NCBI RefSeq assembly: GCF_000148725.1
Contig: NZ_GL476320.1
Coordinates: forward strand, 694,772-758,771
DNA: 64,000 nucleotides
Source of the DNA: Roseibium sp. TrichSKD4
Lineage (GTDB): Bacteria > Pseudomonadota > Alphaproteobacteria > Rhizobiales > Stappiaceae
Direction of reading: 5' to 3'
A model generated the notes under the pieces. The model ran no database searches. It was not told the origin of the DNA and saw nothing but the letters and a program-made list of their open reading frames with translations. Shown here in pieces: positions 19,343 through 28,672 of this stretch (its first letter is position 1; the number at the start of each line of letters is the position of its first letter). The translations under genes were made by a program, and so were the position numbers.

Positions 19343-19372
19343 AAAAAACCGGCGACCAAATGGCCGCCGGTT
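19343..19372 (-). terminator. Intrinsic terminator after rplI
   Basis: AACCGGCG (19347-19354) pairs with CGCCGGTT (19365-19372), with a further CC/GG pair inside and an AAAT loop. On the minus strand TTTTTT follows immediately (19348 down to 19343). It ends the rpsF-rpsR-rplI transcript 31 bases after the rplI stop. Confidence 0.88.
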
Positions 19373-19403
19373 GAAACATGCTGTGAAAGCAAAAGGGCTG
19401 GGA

Positions 19404-19991
19404 TCAGACCTGCTCTTCAGAAGCGTCTTCTTCGGTTGCTTCTGCGTCTGCATCACCCTCTTCGGCCTCGTCTTCTTCTTCAAATTCAAAGACATCCATT
19501 TCAGGAGTGGTGAGGTCTTCACCAGCTGCCTGACGGGTGGCTTCGTCTTCAGAACGAGCAACGTTGATGGTCACACCAACTTCCACTTCCGGGTGGAGGC
19601 GGATTTCGACGTTGTGCAGGCCAATCGTCTTGATCGGAGAGCGAAGTTCGATCTGGCTGCGTGCAACGGTGAAGCCGGTTGCAGTCAGGCCTTCAGCGAT
19701 GTCGCGAGTTGAGACTGAGCCGTAAAGCTGACCAGTTTCACCAGCGGAGCGGATCATGACGAGAGATTCGCCATCCAGCTTGGAGGCAACAGCTTCAGCT
19801 TCCTGACGGCGCTCAAGGTTACGTGCTTCCAGTTGGGCGCGTTGTTGTTCAAAGCGCTCAAGGTTTGCCTTGTTGGCGCGCAGTGCCTTGCCTTGTGGCA
19901 GAAGGAAGTTACGGGCGTAGCCGTCACGTACGCGAACTGTGTCGCCCATCTGGCCAAGCTTGGCGATGCGCTCAAGTAGAATGATTTCCAT
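19404..19991 (-). CDS. rplI: 50S ribosomal protein L9
   Basis: L9 binds 23S rRNA and reaches across the ribosome. The N-terminal domain begins [21 protein letters not shown] with the [17 protein letters not shown] motif, followed by the long connecting helix. At 195 residues it is longer than the E. coli protein (149) because of an acidic C-terminal tail (Glu/Asp/Ala-rich, ending EEDASEEQV), usual in Rhizobiales. The ATG at 19991 is preceded by GGAGAAG. It is the last gene of the rpsF-rpsR-rplI operon. Confidence 0.97.
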   Translation of the reverse strand: MEIILLERIAKLGQMGDTVRVRDGYARNFLLPQGKALRANKANLERFEQQRAQLEARNLERRQEAEAVASKLDGESLVMIRSAGETGQLYGSVSTRDIAEGLTATGFTVARSQIELRSPIKTIGLHNVEIRLHPEVEVGVTINVARSEDEATRQAAGEDLTTPEMDVFEFEEEDEAEEGDADAEATEEDASEEQV

Positions 19992-20099
19992 TGGACTTCT
20001 CCATACTGTCCCGCAATTCGTGCGGTTAGAGGCTGGTATTTCACAGCCCCAGTTCGGAAGGTTTCGCAGGCGCGAAACCTTCACTCAATGTCCAGCTAC

Positions 20100-20348
20100 T
20101 TAGCTGATGACGAACGGCAGAAGGCCGAGCAGGCGAGCGCGCTTGATGGCGCGGGCCAATTCCCGTTGCTTCTTTGCAGAAACGGCGGTGATACGGCTCG
20201 GGACGATCTTGCCACGCTCGGAAATGTAGCGCTGCAGAAGACGGGTGTCCTTGTAGTCGATCTTCGGCGAATTCGCGCCAGAGAACGGACAAGTCTTCCG
20301 GCGACGGAAGAACGGACGGCGAGTTGGAAGTTGTGCGATATCTACCAT
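20100..20348 (-). CDS. rpsR: 30S ribosomal protein S18
   Basis: An 82-residue S18 that pairs with S6 on the 30S platform. It has the family core [19 protein letters not shown] followed by [20 protein letters not shown]. The N-terminus is Arg-rich (RRPFFRRRK). The start is five bases after the rpsF stop, so translation is coupled. Confidence 0.97.
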   Translation of the reverse strand: MVDIAQLPTRRPFFRRRKTCPFSGANSPKIDYKDTRLLQRYISERGKIVPSRITAVSAKKQRELARAIKRARLLGLLPFVIS

Positions 20349-20353
20349 TCTTC

Positions 20354-20764
20354 TTACTCCCCTTCGGTCCGGCGCGGTGCACGCTCACCACGACCACCGC
20401 GATCACCACGGTCGCCGCGACCAACACGACGGTCGTCACGGTCGCGCTTTTGCATCATTGCAGACGGCTCTTCTTCATGCTCTTCAACCTTGAAAGTCAT
20501 GAAGCGGAGGATGTCTTCAGAAAGACCCATTTGGCGTTCCATCTCTGCAACAGCTGCATGCGGTGCAGTGATGTTCATCAGAGTGTAATGTGCCTTACGG
20601 TTTTTCTTGATGCGGTAGGCGAGGGAGCGCAGGCCCCAGTTTTCGATTTTGCCAACGGAACCGCCGCCAGCTTCGAGAACGCCTTTGTATTGCTCAACAA
20701 GTTGTTCGACCTGCTGGGCCGAAACGTCCTGGCGCGCCAGGAATACGTGCTCATAAAGAGGCAT
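20354..20764 (-). CDS. rpsF: 30S ribosomal protein S6
   Basis: A 136-residue S6 starting [19 protein letters not shown], with the conserved [18 protein letters not shown] strand region. The C-terminal 35 residues are rich in Arg, Gly and Asp ([18 protein letters not shown]), an extension common in alphaproteobacteria. The ATG at 20764 has AAAGGG about ten bases upstream; an in-frame 19-residue extension was rejected. It is the first gene of its operon. Confidence 0.97.
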   Translation of the reverse strand: MPLYEHVFLARQDVSAQQVEQLVEQYKGVLEAGGGSVGKIENWGLRSLAYRIKKNRKAHYTLMNITAPHAAVAEMERQMGLSEDILRFMTFKVEEHEEEPSAMMQKRDRDDRRVGRGDRGDRGGRGERAPRRTEGE

Positions 20765-20942
20765 GAAACTTGTGCCCTTTCTAGTGTTGCCATCGGGAAC
20801 CGGCGCAAAGCCTCCTCGCATCCTTCGGAAAGGGACGAGAATTCTAACGAGAGCGGAGACACGGGAAGACGGACGTTTTGAGGTGTCCTGACCAATTGGC
20901 CCTTCCGTTCAGCCCCCAGCCGAGTACCCAAGCGAGAGGCGC

Positions 20943-20970
20943 TTCATACCTGTTTTTCAGGAAAATGCAA
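20943..20970 (-). promoter_or_regulatory. Likely promoter of rpsF-rpsR-rplI
   Basis: On the minus strand TTGCAT (20970-20965) is followed after 16 bases by TATGAA (20948-20943), a good sigma-70 pair about 180 bases ahead of rpsF. The long leader could hold S6-S18 autoregulatory RNA, but I did not identify a structure. Confidence 0.45.
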
Positions 20971-21114
20971 GCGGAGTAGACCAAATACCGACGTATTTGT
21001 AGCGTTCGCGAGCCTTACAGAAGTCTCTGGCCTCTCTTCGCGAAAAAGAATGTCTCAGTAGAGATGAATGGCGCCAATTCCCACTTGAAAAAATATCGCA
21101 GAACTGTGCGGCTC

Positions 21115-21143
21115 TTGACAGGGGGGGCGCATCCGTACGATAG
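21115..21143 (+). promoter_or_regulatory. Likely promoter of fabD-fabG
   Basis: A perfect TTGACA (21115-21120) is followed by a run of seven G and a -10-like region near TACGAT (21136-21141; spacer 15) or CGATAG (21138-21143; spacer 17). It lies about 130 bases before the fabD start in the 507-base divergent region between rpsF and fabD, where no further gene is seen. Confidence 0.5.
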
Positions 21144-21271
21144 CCTCGCGCCAGACTAGACGCAGATCTGTACTTGCGGACCTTCGCTCGGTTTTTCTTT
21201 CGAGCCTTTTGGGGGCCGAAGCAAAATACAGACCCTGCGGTCTTCATCTTATCTCCGGAGGCTTTTTCCAG

Positions 21272-22216
21272 ATGACCATTGCATTCACCTTTCCCGGCCA
21301 GGGAAGTCAGGCCGTTTCCATGGGCAAGGAGCTCGCGGATACATTTGCTGAAGCCAAGGCTGTGTTCGATGAGGTGGATGATGCGCTGGACCAAAAACTG
21401 TCCACGCTGATGTGGGAAGGACCGGAAGCCGATCTGACGCTGACTGCCAATGCCCAGCCGGCTTTGATGGCTGTAAGCTTGGCAACGATGCGGGTTCTGG
21501 AAGCGCGTGGCCTCGATCTGGCCAAGTCTGTTTCTTTTGTTGCTGGTCATTCTCTAGGTGAATATTCGGCGCTGGCAGCAGCTGGCAGCCTTGATGTGGC
21601 GACTGCTGCCCGGCTGTTGCGTGTACGAGGCAATGCCATGCAGACGGCTGTTCCTGTCGGGCAGGGCGGTATGGCTGCCTTGTTGGGTTTGGACTTTGCG
21701 GAGGCGGCGAAAGTTGCTGAAGAGGCCGCTCAAGGCGAAGTCTGTCAGGCTGCCAACGATAATGCGCCGGGGCAAGTTGTCGTGTCTGGCAATATGTCTG
21801 CTGTTGAACGGGCTGTCGAAATTGCGAAAGCCAAAGGCGCGAAACGCGCCATGATGTTGTCCGTCAGCGCGCCTTTCCATTGCGCTTTGATGGCGCCTGC
21901 GGCCGATGCGATGGCGGAAGCTCTCGCTGGTGCGGAGATTGTTGCCCCGAAAGTGCCGTTGGTTGCTAACGTATTGGCGTCAGCCATCACGGATCCTGCC
22001 GAAATTCGTAATCATTTGGTGGAACAGGTCACTGGCACAGTTCGCTGGCGCGAATCCATGGGCTGGTTGGTTGAAAACGGTGTCGACACCTTTGTTGAGG
22101 TCGGGTCCGGAAAGGTTCTGAGCGGCATGATGAAGCGCATTGAGCGCTCCGCGAAAGTGCAGCCGGTCAATACTCCGACGGACATTGACGCATTGTTTGA
22201 ACTCTTGAATAGCTGA
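21272..22216 (+). CDS. fabD: Malonyl-CoA-ACP transacylase FabD
   Basis: A 314-residue enzyme that transfers malonyl from CoA to acyl carrier protein. GQGSQAVSMG is near the N-terminus, and the nucleophile Ser is in VAGHSLGEYSALAAAG; the catalytic His is in the later APFHCALM segment. The ATG at 21272 follows CCGGAGG. fabG, acpP and fabF come next on the same strand, forming a fatty acid synthesis cluster. Confidence 0.97.
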   Translation: MTIAFTFPGQGSQAVSMGKELADTFAEAKAVFDEVDDALDQKLSTLMWEGPEADLTLTANAQPALMAVSLATMRVLEARGLDLAKSVSFVAGHSLGEYSALAAAGSLDVATAARLLRVRGNAMQTAVPVGQGGMAALLGLDFAEAAKVAEEAAQGEVCQAANDNAPGQVVVSGNMSAVERAVEIAKAKGAKRAMMLSVSAPFHCALMAPAADAMAEALAGAEIVAPKVPLVANVLASAITDPAEIRNHLVEQVTGTVRWRESMGWLVENGVDTFVEVGSGKVLSGMMKRIERSAKVQPVNTPTDIDALFELLNS

Positions 22217-22289
22217 TTGCTGAACGCACATAGACATTGGCCGGTTGCCCTTTTGGGCAGGACGCGGTCCCAGAAAACGAGGAAACGCC

Positions 22290-23027
22290 ATGTTCAATCT
22301 TGAAGGCAAGACCGCGCTTGTGACCGGCGCAACTGGTGGGATCGGCGCCGATATCGCCCGGACCCTTCACGCGCAAGGTGCAACGGTCGCCATTTCCGGC
22401 ACTCGGGCAGAAAAGCTCGAGGCTCTTGCGGCTGAACTTGGCGAACGTGTTCACGTTACCCCAGCAAACCTGTCTGACCGTGAAGCCGTCGCTGGTCTTG
22501 TTCCAGCTGCAGAAGCTGCGATGGGATCGCTCGACATTCTGGTCAACAATGCGGGCATTACCCGCGACAACATCTTCATGCGGATGAAGGATGAGGAGTG
22601 GGATCAGGTTCTGGAAGTGAATCTGACTTCTGGCTTCCACATTTGCCGTGCAGCGATCAAGGGTATGATGAAGCGCCGTTCGGGCCGCATTATCGGGATT
22701 ACTTCCGTTGTTGGCGTCACCGGCAACCCGGGTCAGGTAAACTATTCAGCGGCCAAAGCCGGTATGATCGGCATGTACAAGTCGCTTGCACGTGAAGTTG
22801 CCAGCCGCAACATCACTGTGAACACGATTGCGCCGGGTTTCATTGAAACAGCCATGACAGACGCGCTGAACGAGAAGCAAAAGGATTCGATCCTCGTCTC
22901 TGTTCCGGCGGGCCGTTTGGGCACTTCTGGCCAAATTGCCTCTGCTGCGCTTTATCTTGCAAGCGATGAGGCTGCTTATGTTACCGGTCAGACGCTTCAT
23001 GTGAACGGCGGCATGGCTATGATCTAA
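22290..23027 (+). CDS. fabG: 3-oxoacyl-ACP reductase FabG
   Basis: A 245-residue NADPH-dependent SDR that reduces beta-ketoacyl-ACP. It has the cofactor motif VTGATGGIGADIA, NNAG, the catalytic Ser in TSVVGVTGNPGQ and YSAAK (the Tyr-Lys pair). The C-terminus GGMAMI is typical of FabG. The ATG at 22290 follows GAGGAAA. It is 73 bases after fabD. Confidence 0.97.
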   Translation: MFNLEGKTALVTGATGGIGADIARTLHAQGATVAISGTRAEKLEALAAELGERVHVTPANLSDREAVAGLVPAAEAAMGSLDILVNNAGITRDNIFMRMKDEEWDQVLEVNLTSGFHICRAAIKGMMKRRSGRIIGITSVVGVTGNPGQVNYSAAKAGMIGMYKSLAREVASRNITVNTIAPGFIETAMTDALNEKQKDSILVSVPAGRLGTSGQIASAALYLASDEAAYVTGQTLHVNGGMAMI

Positions 23028-23280
23028 AACGCTTTTTTGCTGTGCAGGCAAAAATTGTCCCGATGGAAAAAGTGCTGTCGGGATTGGCTGGTCAAGGTGT
23101 CCAAAGTGTGATACCTACCCGCCGATTGTTCAAAAAGGGTGAGCTTTCTTAACAAAAGGCAAGGGCTCAACCTGGACGTGCTTTTCGGCCGCGAGTTCGC
23201 ACCGGAACAGAAAGACATGTTTCGGACGTTACGGGTGCTTCGCGTGGACGGGCGAGAGTAGTAAATCAAGGAAGTGAAAA

Positions 23281-23517
23281 ATGAGCGATATCGCGGATCG
23301 TGTAAAAAAAATCGTCGTTGAGCACCTCGGTGTAGACGCTGAAAAAGTTGTTGTAGGTGCAAGCTTCATCGACGATCTGGGCGCTGACTCCCTCGACACT
23401 GTTGAGCTGGTCATGGCTTTTGAAGAAGAATTCGGCGTTGAGATCCCGGACGACGCAGCTGAGACAATTCAGACTGTTGGCGACGCTGTAAAGTTCCTGG
23501 AAGCCAACCCGGCCTAG
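23281..23517 (+). CDS. acpP: Acyl carrier protein
   Basis: A 78-residue acidic helical protein. The phosphopantetheine Ser is in [21 protein letters not shown] 253-base gap after fabG probably carries its own strong promoter, as ACP needs high expression, but no clear consensus was found. fabF follows 76 bases later. Confidence 0.98.
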   Translation: MSDIADRVKKIVVEHLGVDAEKVVVGASFIDDLGADSLDTVELVMAFEEEFGVEIPDDAAETIQTVGDAVKFLEANPA

Positions 23518-23593
23518 TTGCCCGGAATTCTTCAGGTTTCTTTTCGACAGGCGGGGCGTTCAGCCCCGTTTGTGCATCAATAAGTGCAGGTAT

Positions 23594-24859
23594 ATGAGAA
23601 GAGTCGTTGTTACTGGTATGGGTATGGTGTCTCCGCTGGGCGGAAACGTCGATACCACCTGGAAAAACATTCTTGCGAGCAAAAGCGGCGCCAGCAAAGT
23701 CACCAATTTCAAGGTTGATGACATTGCGTGTCAGATTGCATGCCAAATCCCGATCGGGGATGCCGCAGAGGGCAAGTTCAATCCGGATGACTGGATGGAT
23801 GCCAAAGAGCGGCGCAAGGTCGACAACTTCATCGTATATGCTGTAGCGGCTTCTGATCAGGCCATGGCTGACGCTGGCTGGAAACCTGAATCCTATGAGG
23901 ATCAGGCGCGTTCTGGCGTTCTTATCGGTTCTGGTATTGGTGGTCTTCAGGGAATTGAAGAAGCAGCTCATATCCTGCGGGACAAGGGGCCGCGCCGGGT
24001 TAGCCCGTTCTTTATTCCTGGGCGTTTGATCAACCTTGCAGGTGGGTACGTTTCCATCCGTCATGGTTTGAAAGGTCCGAACCATGCGGTTGTGACCGCG
24101 TGTTCGACGGGCGCGCATGCTATTGGCGACGCCTCTCGTCTCATCGCGTATGGCGATGCGGACGTGATGGTGGCTGGTGGCACGGAAAGTCCGGTTTGCC
24201 GTCTGTCTCTTACCGGTTTTGCGGCTTGTCGGGCCTTGTCCACGGGTTTCAATGATGAGCCGGAGCGGGGCTCACGCCCTTATGACAAGGACCGTGATGG
24301 CTTTGTCATGGGTGAGGGCGCTGGTATTGTCGTGCTTGAAGAATACGAGCACGCTGTTGCTCGCGGCGCGCATATCTATGCTGAAGTGATTGGCTACGGC
24401 CTGTCGGGTGATGCATATCATATCACGGCACCGTCTTCTGATGGTGATGGCGCTTATCGCTGTATGTCGGCTGCTCTCAATCGGGCGGGCATCAGCGCAT
24501 CTGACATTGACTATGTGAATGCCCACGGAACATCCACACCACTCGGTGATGAAATCGAGCTTGGCGCTGTAACCCGGTTGGTCGGGGATTCTGCAAGTTC
24601 CATCGCAATGTCCTCCACGAAATCCTCCGTCGGGCACCTCCTTGGTGCAGCGGGCGCTGTAGAAGCGATTTTCTCAGTTCTGGCGATCCGTGACGGCATA
24701 GCGCCTCCGACGATCAATTTGGACAATCCTTCGGTTGAAACCGAGCTCGACCTTGTGGCTCACAAACCAAAGGAAATGGACATCAACGTTGCGTTGTCCA
24801 ACTCTTTCGGATTTGGCGGGACCAATGCGTCTTTGATTTTCCGCAAAGTTGCCGCATAA
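23594..24859 (+). CDS. fabF: 3-oxoacyl-ACP synthase II FabF
   Basis: A 421-residue condensing enzyme of the KAS II class. The active-site Cys is in TACSTGAHAIGDA, and the two His are in VNAHGTSTPLGD and SSVGHLLGAAGAVE. The glycine-rich end FGFGGTNASLIF is also typical. The ATG at 23594 follows GCAGG. It elongates acyl chains using malonyl-ACP made by the enzymes encoded just upstream. Confidence 0.97.
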   Translation: MRRVVVTGMGMVSPLGGNVDTTWKNILASKSGASKVTNFKVDDIACQIACQIPIGDAAEGKFNPDDWMDAKERRKVDNFIVYAVAASDQAMADAGWKPESYEDQARSGVLIGSGIGGLQGIEEAAHILRDKGPRRVSPFFIPGRLINLAGGYVSIRHGLKGPNHAVVTACSTGAHAIGDASRLIAYGDADVMVAGGTESPVCRLSLTGFAACRALSTGFNDEPERGSRPYDKDRDGFVMGEGAGIVVLEEYEHAVARGAHIYAEVIGYGLSGDAYHITAPSSDGDGAYRCMSAALNRAGISASDIDYVNAHGTSTPLGDEIELGAVTRLVGDSASSIAMSSTKSSVGHLLGAAGAVEAIFSVLAIRDGIAPPTINLDNPSVETELDLVAHKPKEMDINVALSNSFGFGGTNASLIFRKVAA

Positions 24860-24915
24860 GTCGGTTTAACTATGGGCGGTGCGGTGGTACAGGTCCCGCG
24901 CTGCAATCAGGCTTG

Positions 24916-24939
24916 AAGGGCGTCCCAGGGCGCCCTTTT
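24916..24939 (+). terminator. Terminator after fabF
   Basis: AAGGGCG (24916-24922) pairs with CGCCCTT (24931-24937), followed by TTG. The T-run is short, so some transcription may continue into mltG, which starts 38 bases later. Confidence 0.6.
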
Positions 24940-24976
24940 GCCTCTTGAGAATCGGCTTTTTGGAGGTCGTCAAACT

Positions 24977-26107
24977 ATGCGCATCAAACCCAAGAGCCCG
25001 CGGGAAGCATTGCAGCCTGAAGTCGCTCCCGGGCCACCACCGCGCTCTCGTCATGTTCGTAATCCTCTTGTGATCCTGACGAATATGGTAATTTCGCTGG
25101 CTGTTTTTGGATTTCTTGCTGCGGGTGGGGTGCTCTATTTTGGCAAGCAGAGCTTTGAAAAGCCTGGGCCACTCACTGATAATGCAACTGTCATCGTTTC
25201 CTCCGGGTCGGGCCTTTCTGGCATTACCGATCGCCTCGCCGCGCAAGGTGTTATTGCGGACGACTGGATGAACGATCTGATCTTCAATCTTGGCGTTCGC
25301 TTTCATAAGAACGAGAAAAAGTTGAAGGCAGGCGAATACGCTTTCGCTCCCGGTGTATCCATGCAGGAGGTCATGACAGATCTGGTTGAGGGCAATGCTA
25401 TCAACCATGCGGTGACGATCCCGGAAGGTTGGACGACAGCACAGATCATTCAACGGGTGAAAGACAATCCAATCTTGGTTGGAGACATCACAACATCACC
25501 TCCTGAAGGTGCGTTGTTGCCTGAAACCTATTCCTTCACCCGAGGGACAACTCGCCAACAGATCATTGATCAAATGCAAAAGGCGCAGAGTGATGCGCTT
25601 GCTGAGATCTGGGAGCGGCGCGTTGCGGATCTTCCGATCAAAACGCCTGAAGACCTCGTGATCCTTGCGTCTGTTGTGGAAAAAGAAACCGCCAAAGCGG
25701 ACGAGCGTCCACGCGTTGCCGGTGTTTTTGTCAATCGCTTGAACAAGGGCATGCGCCTTCAATCTGATCCGACAATCCTTTATGGATTGTTCGGAGGCGA
25801 AGCCTGGATACGTGATCGTTCCGGTATCACAAGGTCGCAATTGCAGGCCAAGAACCCTTACAATACATATCAAATTGATGCTTTGCCGCCGGGGCCAATT
25901 GGTAATCCGGGCCGCGCTGCCATGGAAGCGGTTGCCAACCCGTCACGTACAAAGGATCTCTTCTTCGTTGCTGATGGAACGGGTGGACACGTATTTGCTG
26001 AAACTTACGAACAGCATCAAGCGAATGTCCGCAAATGGCGCAAGATTGAACGGGAGCGCCGTCAGGCGGAGCGGGATGCCGCGGCTGGCGAAGCGTCTGG
26101 AAACTAA
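24977..26107 (+). CDS. mltG: Endolytic transglycosylase MltG (YceG)
   Basis: A 376-residue membrane-bound lytic transglycosylase that cuts new glycan strands near the inner membrane. It has a Pro/Arg-rich cytoplasmic N-terminus, one membrane helix (about residues 38-60), a LysM-like subdomain and the YceG domain with the catalytic Glu in ASVVEKETAK, then LQSDPTILYG and PYNTYQIDALPPGPIGNPG. The ATG at 24977 is preceded by GGAGG. Its place between fabF and yicC-gmk is common in alphaproteobacteria. Confidence 0.95.
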   Translation: MRIKPKSPREALQPEVAPGPPPRSRHVRNPLVILTNMVISLAVFGFLAAGGVLYFGKQSFEKPGPLTDNATVIVSSGSGLSGITDRLAAQGVIADDWMNDLIFNLGVRFHKNEKKLKAGEYAFAPGVSMQEVMTDLVEGNAINHAVTIPEGWTTAQIIQRVKDNPILVGDITTSPPEGALLPETYSFTRGTTRQQIIDQMQKAQSDALAEIWERRVADLPIKTPEDLVILASVVEKETAKADERPRVAGVFVNRLNKGMRLQSDPTILYGLFGGEAWIRDRSGITRSQLQAKNPYNTYQIDALPPGPIGNPGRAAMEAVANPSRTKDLFFVADGTGGHVFAETYEQHQANVRKWRKIERERRQAERDAAAGEASGN

Positions 26108-26160
26108 ATGATATTGTGAGGAGGGCTTCGGCTCTCCTTGCCAGTTTTGGGGGTACTCTC

Positions 26161-27054
26161 ATGGCCTTGGCCAGCATGACCGGATTTGCGCGCGCTTCAG
26201 GCGAAGCGGGACCTGTGCATTGGACGTGGGAGCTTCGATCCGTCAATGGCAAGGGTCTGGATATTCGCGTGCGTATACCTACAGGCCTTGAAGGTTTAGA
26301 GCCGAAAATCAAGGAACGGGCCGGCAAGCTGCTCAAGCGCGGCAGCGTGAATATTGGTCTATCCATGAAGAGGGACCAGTCTGAAGCCACGTTGGCGATA
26401 AATGAGACCGCCCTGGACGCTGTTCTTTCAGCTGTTGATCTCTTGAGAATCCGTATGCCGGATCTGCCACCACCGAGCCTGGATGGCATTCTGGCCCAAA
26501 AAGGTGTGTTTGAGTTTCAGGAGCCGGAAGATGACGACGACTTCAAGAAGGAGCTTCAGGCAGCTCTTTTAACGACGCTGGATTCAGCATTGCTTGATCT
26601 TGTTGATATGCGCCACACTGAAGGCGGTGCAATTACCAAGCTTCTCTCTGAACAACTTTCCCGGATCGAAGACCTAACGGCTGCTGCAGAGGTGCTTCCA
26701 GCGCGCCAGCCAGAGGCGATTAAGGCTCGGTTGGCCGCTCAAGTTGCGGAGTTGCTGGAAAGTTCGTCAGGTCAGTTCGATGAGCAACGACTGCACCAAG
26801 AGGCAGTGCTTTTGGCAACTCGCGCTGATATTCGCGAAGAGCTGGATCGCCTTGTCGCGCATGTGAAAGCGGCGCGCGATCTTGTTTCCGGTGGCGGAGC
26901 AGTTGGGCGCCGACTTGATTTTCTCGCGCAGGAGTTCAACCGAGAGGCCAATACCCTGTGCTCTAAATCCAATGATGTTGAATTGACCGCAATTGGTCTG
27001 GATCTGAAAGCTGTTATCGATCAGATGCGCGAACAGATCCAAAATCTGGAGTGA
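26161..27054 (+). CDS. yicC: YicC family endoribonuclease
   Basis: A 297-residue protein with the YicC N-terminal domain (MALASMTGFARA; WELRSVNGKGLDIRVRIP) and the DUF1732 C-terminal domain (ending EANTLCSKSNDVELTAIGLDLKAVIDQMREQ). Homologues are ribonucleases reported to act on small RNAs in E. coli. The start at 26161 gives the family's exact N-terminus and follows GGGGGT. gmk begins three bases after its stop. Confidence 0.93.
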   Translation: MALASMTGFARASGEAGPVHWTWELRSVNGKGLDIRVRIPTGLEGLEPKIKERAGKLLKRGSVNIGLSMKRDQSEATLAINETALDAVLSAVDLLRIRMPDLPPPSLDGILAQKGVFEFQEPEDDDDFKKELQAALLTTLDSALLDLVDMRHTEGGAITKLLSEQLSRIEDLTAAAEVLPARQPEAIKARLAAQVAELLESSSGQFDEQRLHQEAVLLATRADIREELDRLVAHVKAARDLVSGGGAVGRRLDFLAQEFNREANTLCSKSNDVELTAIGLDLKAVIDQMREQIQNLE

Positions 27055-27057
27055 TTC

Positions 27058-27762
27058 ATGAGCGATAGCATCGCCCCCTTGAGCGGAACCAGTGTCAGCG
27101 CAGATCAGGCTGAGGCGCAACGTCGTGGCTTGATGTTAGTCCTGTCGTCGCCATCCGGTGCTGGCAAGTCAACGATTGCCCGTTTGTTGTTGGAGAAAGA
27201 AACCAATCTTTCTTTGTCCATTTCCGTCACGACCCGTCCGCGTCGTTCCAGCGAAGTCGACGGTGTGCATTATCACTTCTTGGACAATGCCCGTTTTGAC
27301 CAGATGAAGGAACATGACGAGCTTCTGGAATGGGCGCAGGTGCATGAGAATTACTATGCGACACTGCGCCGTCCGGTAGAAGATGCGCTTGAAGCAGGTC
27401 AGGACGTTCTCTTTGACATCGATATCCAGGGCACCTTTCAGCTCTATGAGAAGATGCGCTCCGATGTTGTGTCCATATTCATTCTCCCGCCCTCTATCGC
27501 GGAGATGAAGTCCCGTTTGCGCCGCCGCGCAGAAGATTCTGAAGATGTCATCATGCGCCGACTGAAAACCGCCGTTGGCGAGATGCGGCATTGGTCAAAA
27601 TATGACTATGTTGTCGTGAATGATGACCTTGAGCGTGCCTACGAGAGCGTGCGTGCCATATTGCGCGCTGAACGTCACAAGCAGCATCGGTCTCCAGCTA
27701 TCGCGCCTTTGATCGACGGGATGGTTGGCGATCTTGAGCAGTCTCTGTCTGAGCAAAGTTAG
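27058..27762 (+). CDS. gmk: Guanylate kinase
   Basis: A 234-residue enzyme that phosphorylates GMP to GDP. The P-loop is SSPSGAGKSTIARLLL; GMP-binding residues are in SVTTRPRRSSEVDGVHYHF; the final helical region is normal. A 25-residue N-terminal extension precedes the kinase fold. The start codon lies three bases after the yicC stop, with GGAG inside the end of yicC as ribosome site. Confidence 0.96.
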   Translation: MSDSIAPLSGTSVSADQAEAQRRGLMLVLSSPSGAGKSTIARLLLEKETNLSLSISVTTRPRRSSEVDGVHYHFLDNARFDQMKEHDELLEWAQVHENYYATLRRPVEDALEAGQDVLFDIDIQGTFQLYEKMRSDVVSIFILPPSIAEMKSRLRRRAEDSEDVIMRRLKTAVGEMRHWSKYDYVVVNDDLERAYESVRAILRAERHKQHRSPAIAPLIDGMVGDLEQSLSEQS

Positions 27763-27789
27763 TCGAGAGGCTTTGAGGAGTGTGAAGTG

Positions 27790-27814
27790 AAGGCTCGCCA
27801 GCGGCGGGCCTTTT
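27790..27814 (+). terminator. Terminator between gmk and rsmA
   Basis: AAGGCTCGCC (27790-27799) pairs with GGCGGGCCTT (27803-27812) with one G-U pair around the loop AGC, followed by TT. It lies between two convergent genes, 27 bases after gmk and 5 before the rsmA stop. Confidence 0.65.
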
Positions 27815-27818
27815 CCGT

Positions 27819-28661
27819 TCAAGAGGCAGCGTACGCATTTGCGATGCGGACAAACCCTTCCACATCAACCTGCTCTGCACGTGTCGTCGGTTCAATTCCG
27901 GCAGTTTCCAGAAGAGGTTCGGGTGGCTTGCCAAGGCTTTTCAAACTGGCACGCAGCATCTTGCGCCTTTGGCCAAATGCCGCGGCTGTAATCTTTTCCA
28001 GAATGTTTAAATCACATGGAAGCGGAGAGTGGGTCGGCACAAGATGCACCACGGCGGACGTGACCTTAGGAGGCGGGGTAAACGCCTGAGGTCCGATGTC
28101 AAACAGCATCCCGCTTTGGCATCTCCAACTGGCCAAAACACCAAGACGACCATAGGCCTTGCTACCCGGTTTCGCGACAATTCGTTCGCCAACTTCTTTT
28201 TGAAATAGCAAAGTGAGGGAGGTCCAGAATGGTGGCCAGTTTTCGGTCGTGATCCAGTTGATCAACAATTGTGTGCCCACATTATATGGCAAATTGGCGA
28301 TGATCTTGATTGGCCCGCTAATGCCGAGGCTCGTTGGATCAATTTTCAGCGCGTCTTCGCTGATGACTTCCAGCTTGCCATCATAGTGATTGGATATCTC
28401 TGCAAGTGCTGGAAGGCACCGTGTATCTTTCTCAATTGCAATAACTCGGTCTGCACCGGCGGCCAGTATGGCGCGGGTCAACCCACCCGGACCAGGACCA
28501 ACCTCAAGAACCGTGACCCCATTCAAATCGCCTGCGGAGCGAGCAATGCGGGAGGTCAGATTAAGATCGAGCAGAAAATTTTGGCCAAGAGACTTCTTGG
28601 CGTCGAGACCATGTGTGGCAATGACCTCGCGGAGAGGGGGAAGCGTATCAATTTGCGCCAT
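27819..28661 (-). CDS. rsmA: 16S rRNA dimethyladenosine transferase RsmA (KsgA)
   Basis: A 280-residue SAM methyltransferase that dimethylates two adenosines near the 3' end of 16S rRNA. It has SLGQNFLLD, the SAM motif [16 protein letters not shown] and the catalytic [11 protein letters not shown]. It lies 11 bases after pdxA on the same strand, the usual pdxA-rsmA arrangement. Confidence 0.97.
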   Translation of the reverse strand: MAQIDTLPPLREVIATHGLDAKKSLGQNFLLDLNLTSRIARSAGDLNGVTVLEVGPGPGGLTRAILAAGADRVIAIEKDTRCLPALAEISNHYDGKLEVISEDALKIDPTSLGISGPIKIIANLPYNVGTQLLINWITTENWPPFWTSLTLLFQKEVGERIVAKPGSKAYGRLGVLASWRCQSGMLFDIGPQAFTPPPKVTSAVVHLVPTHSPLPCDLNILEKITAAAFGQRRKMLRASLKSLGKPPEPLLETAGIEPTTRAEQVDVEGFVRIANAYAAS

Positions 28662-28672
28662 ATGGCAGCCTG

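Noticed and set aside
23028-23280. A small gene ahead of acpP
   Set aside because: The 253-base gap has no frame with a ribosome site and plausible peptide; it more likely holds the acpP promoter and leader.
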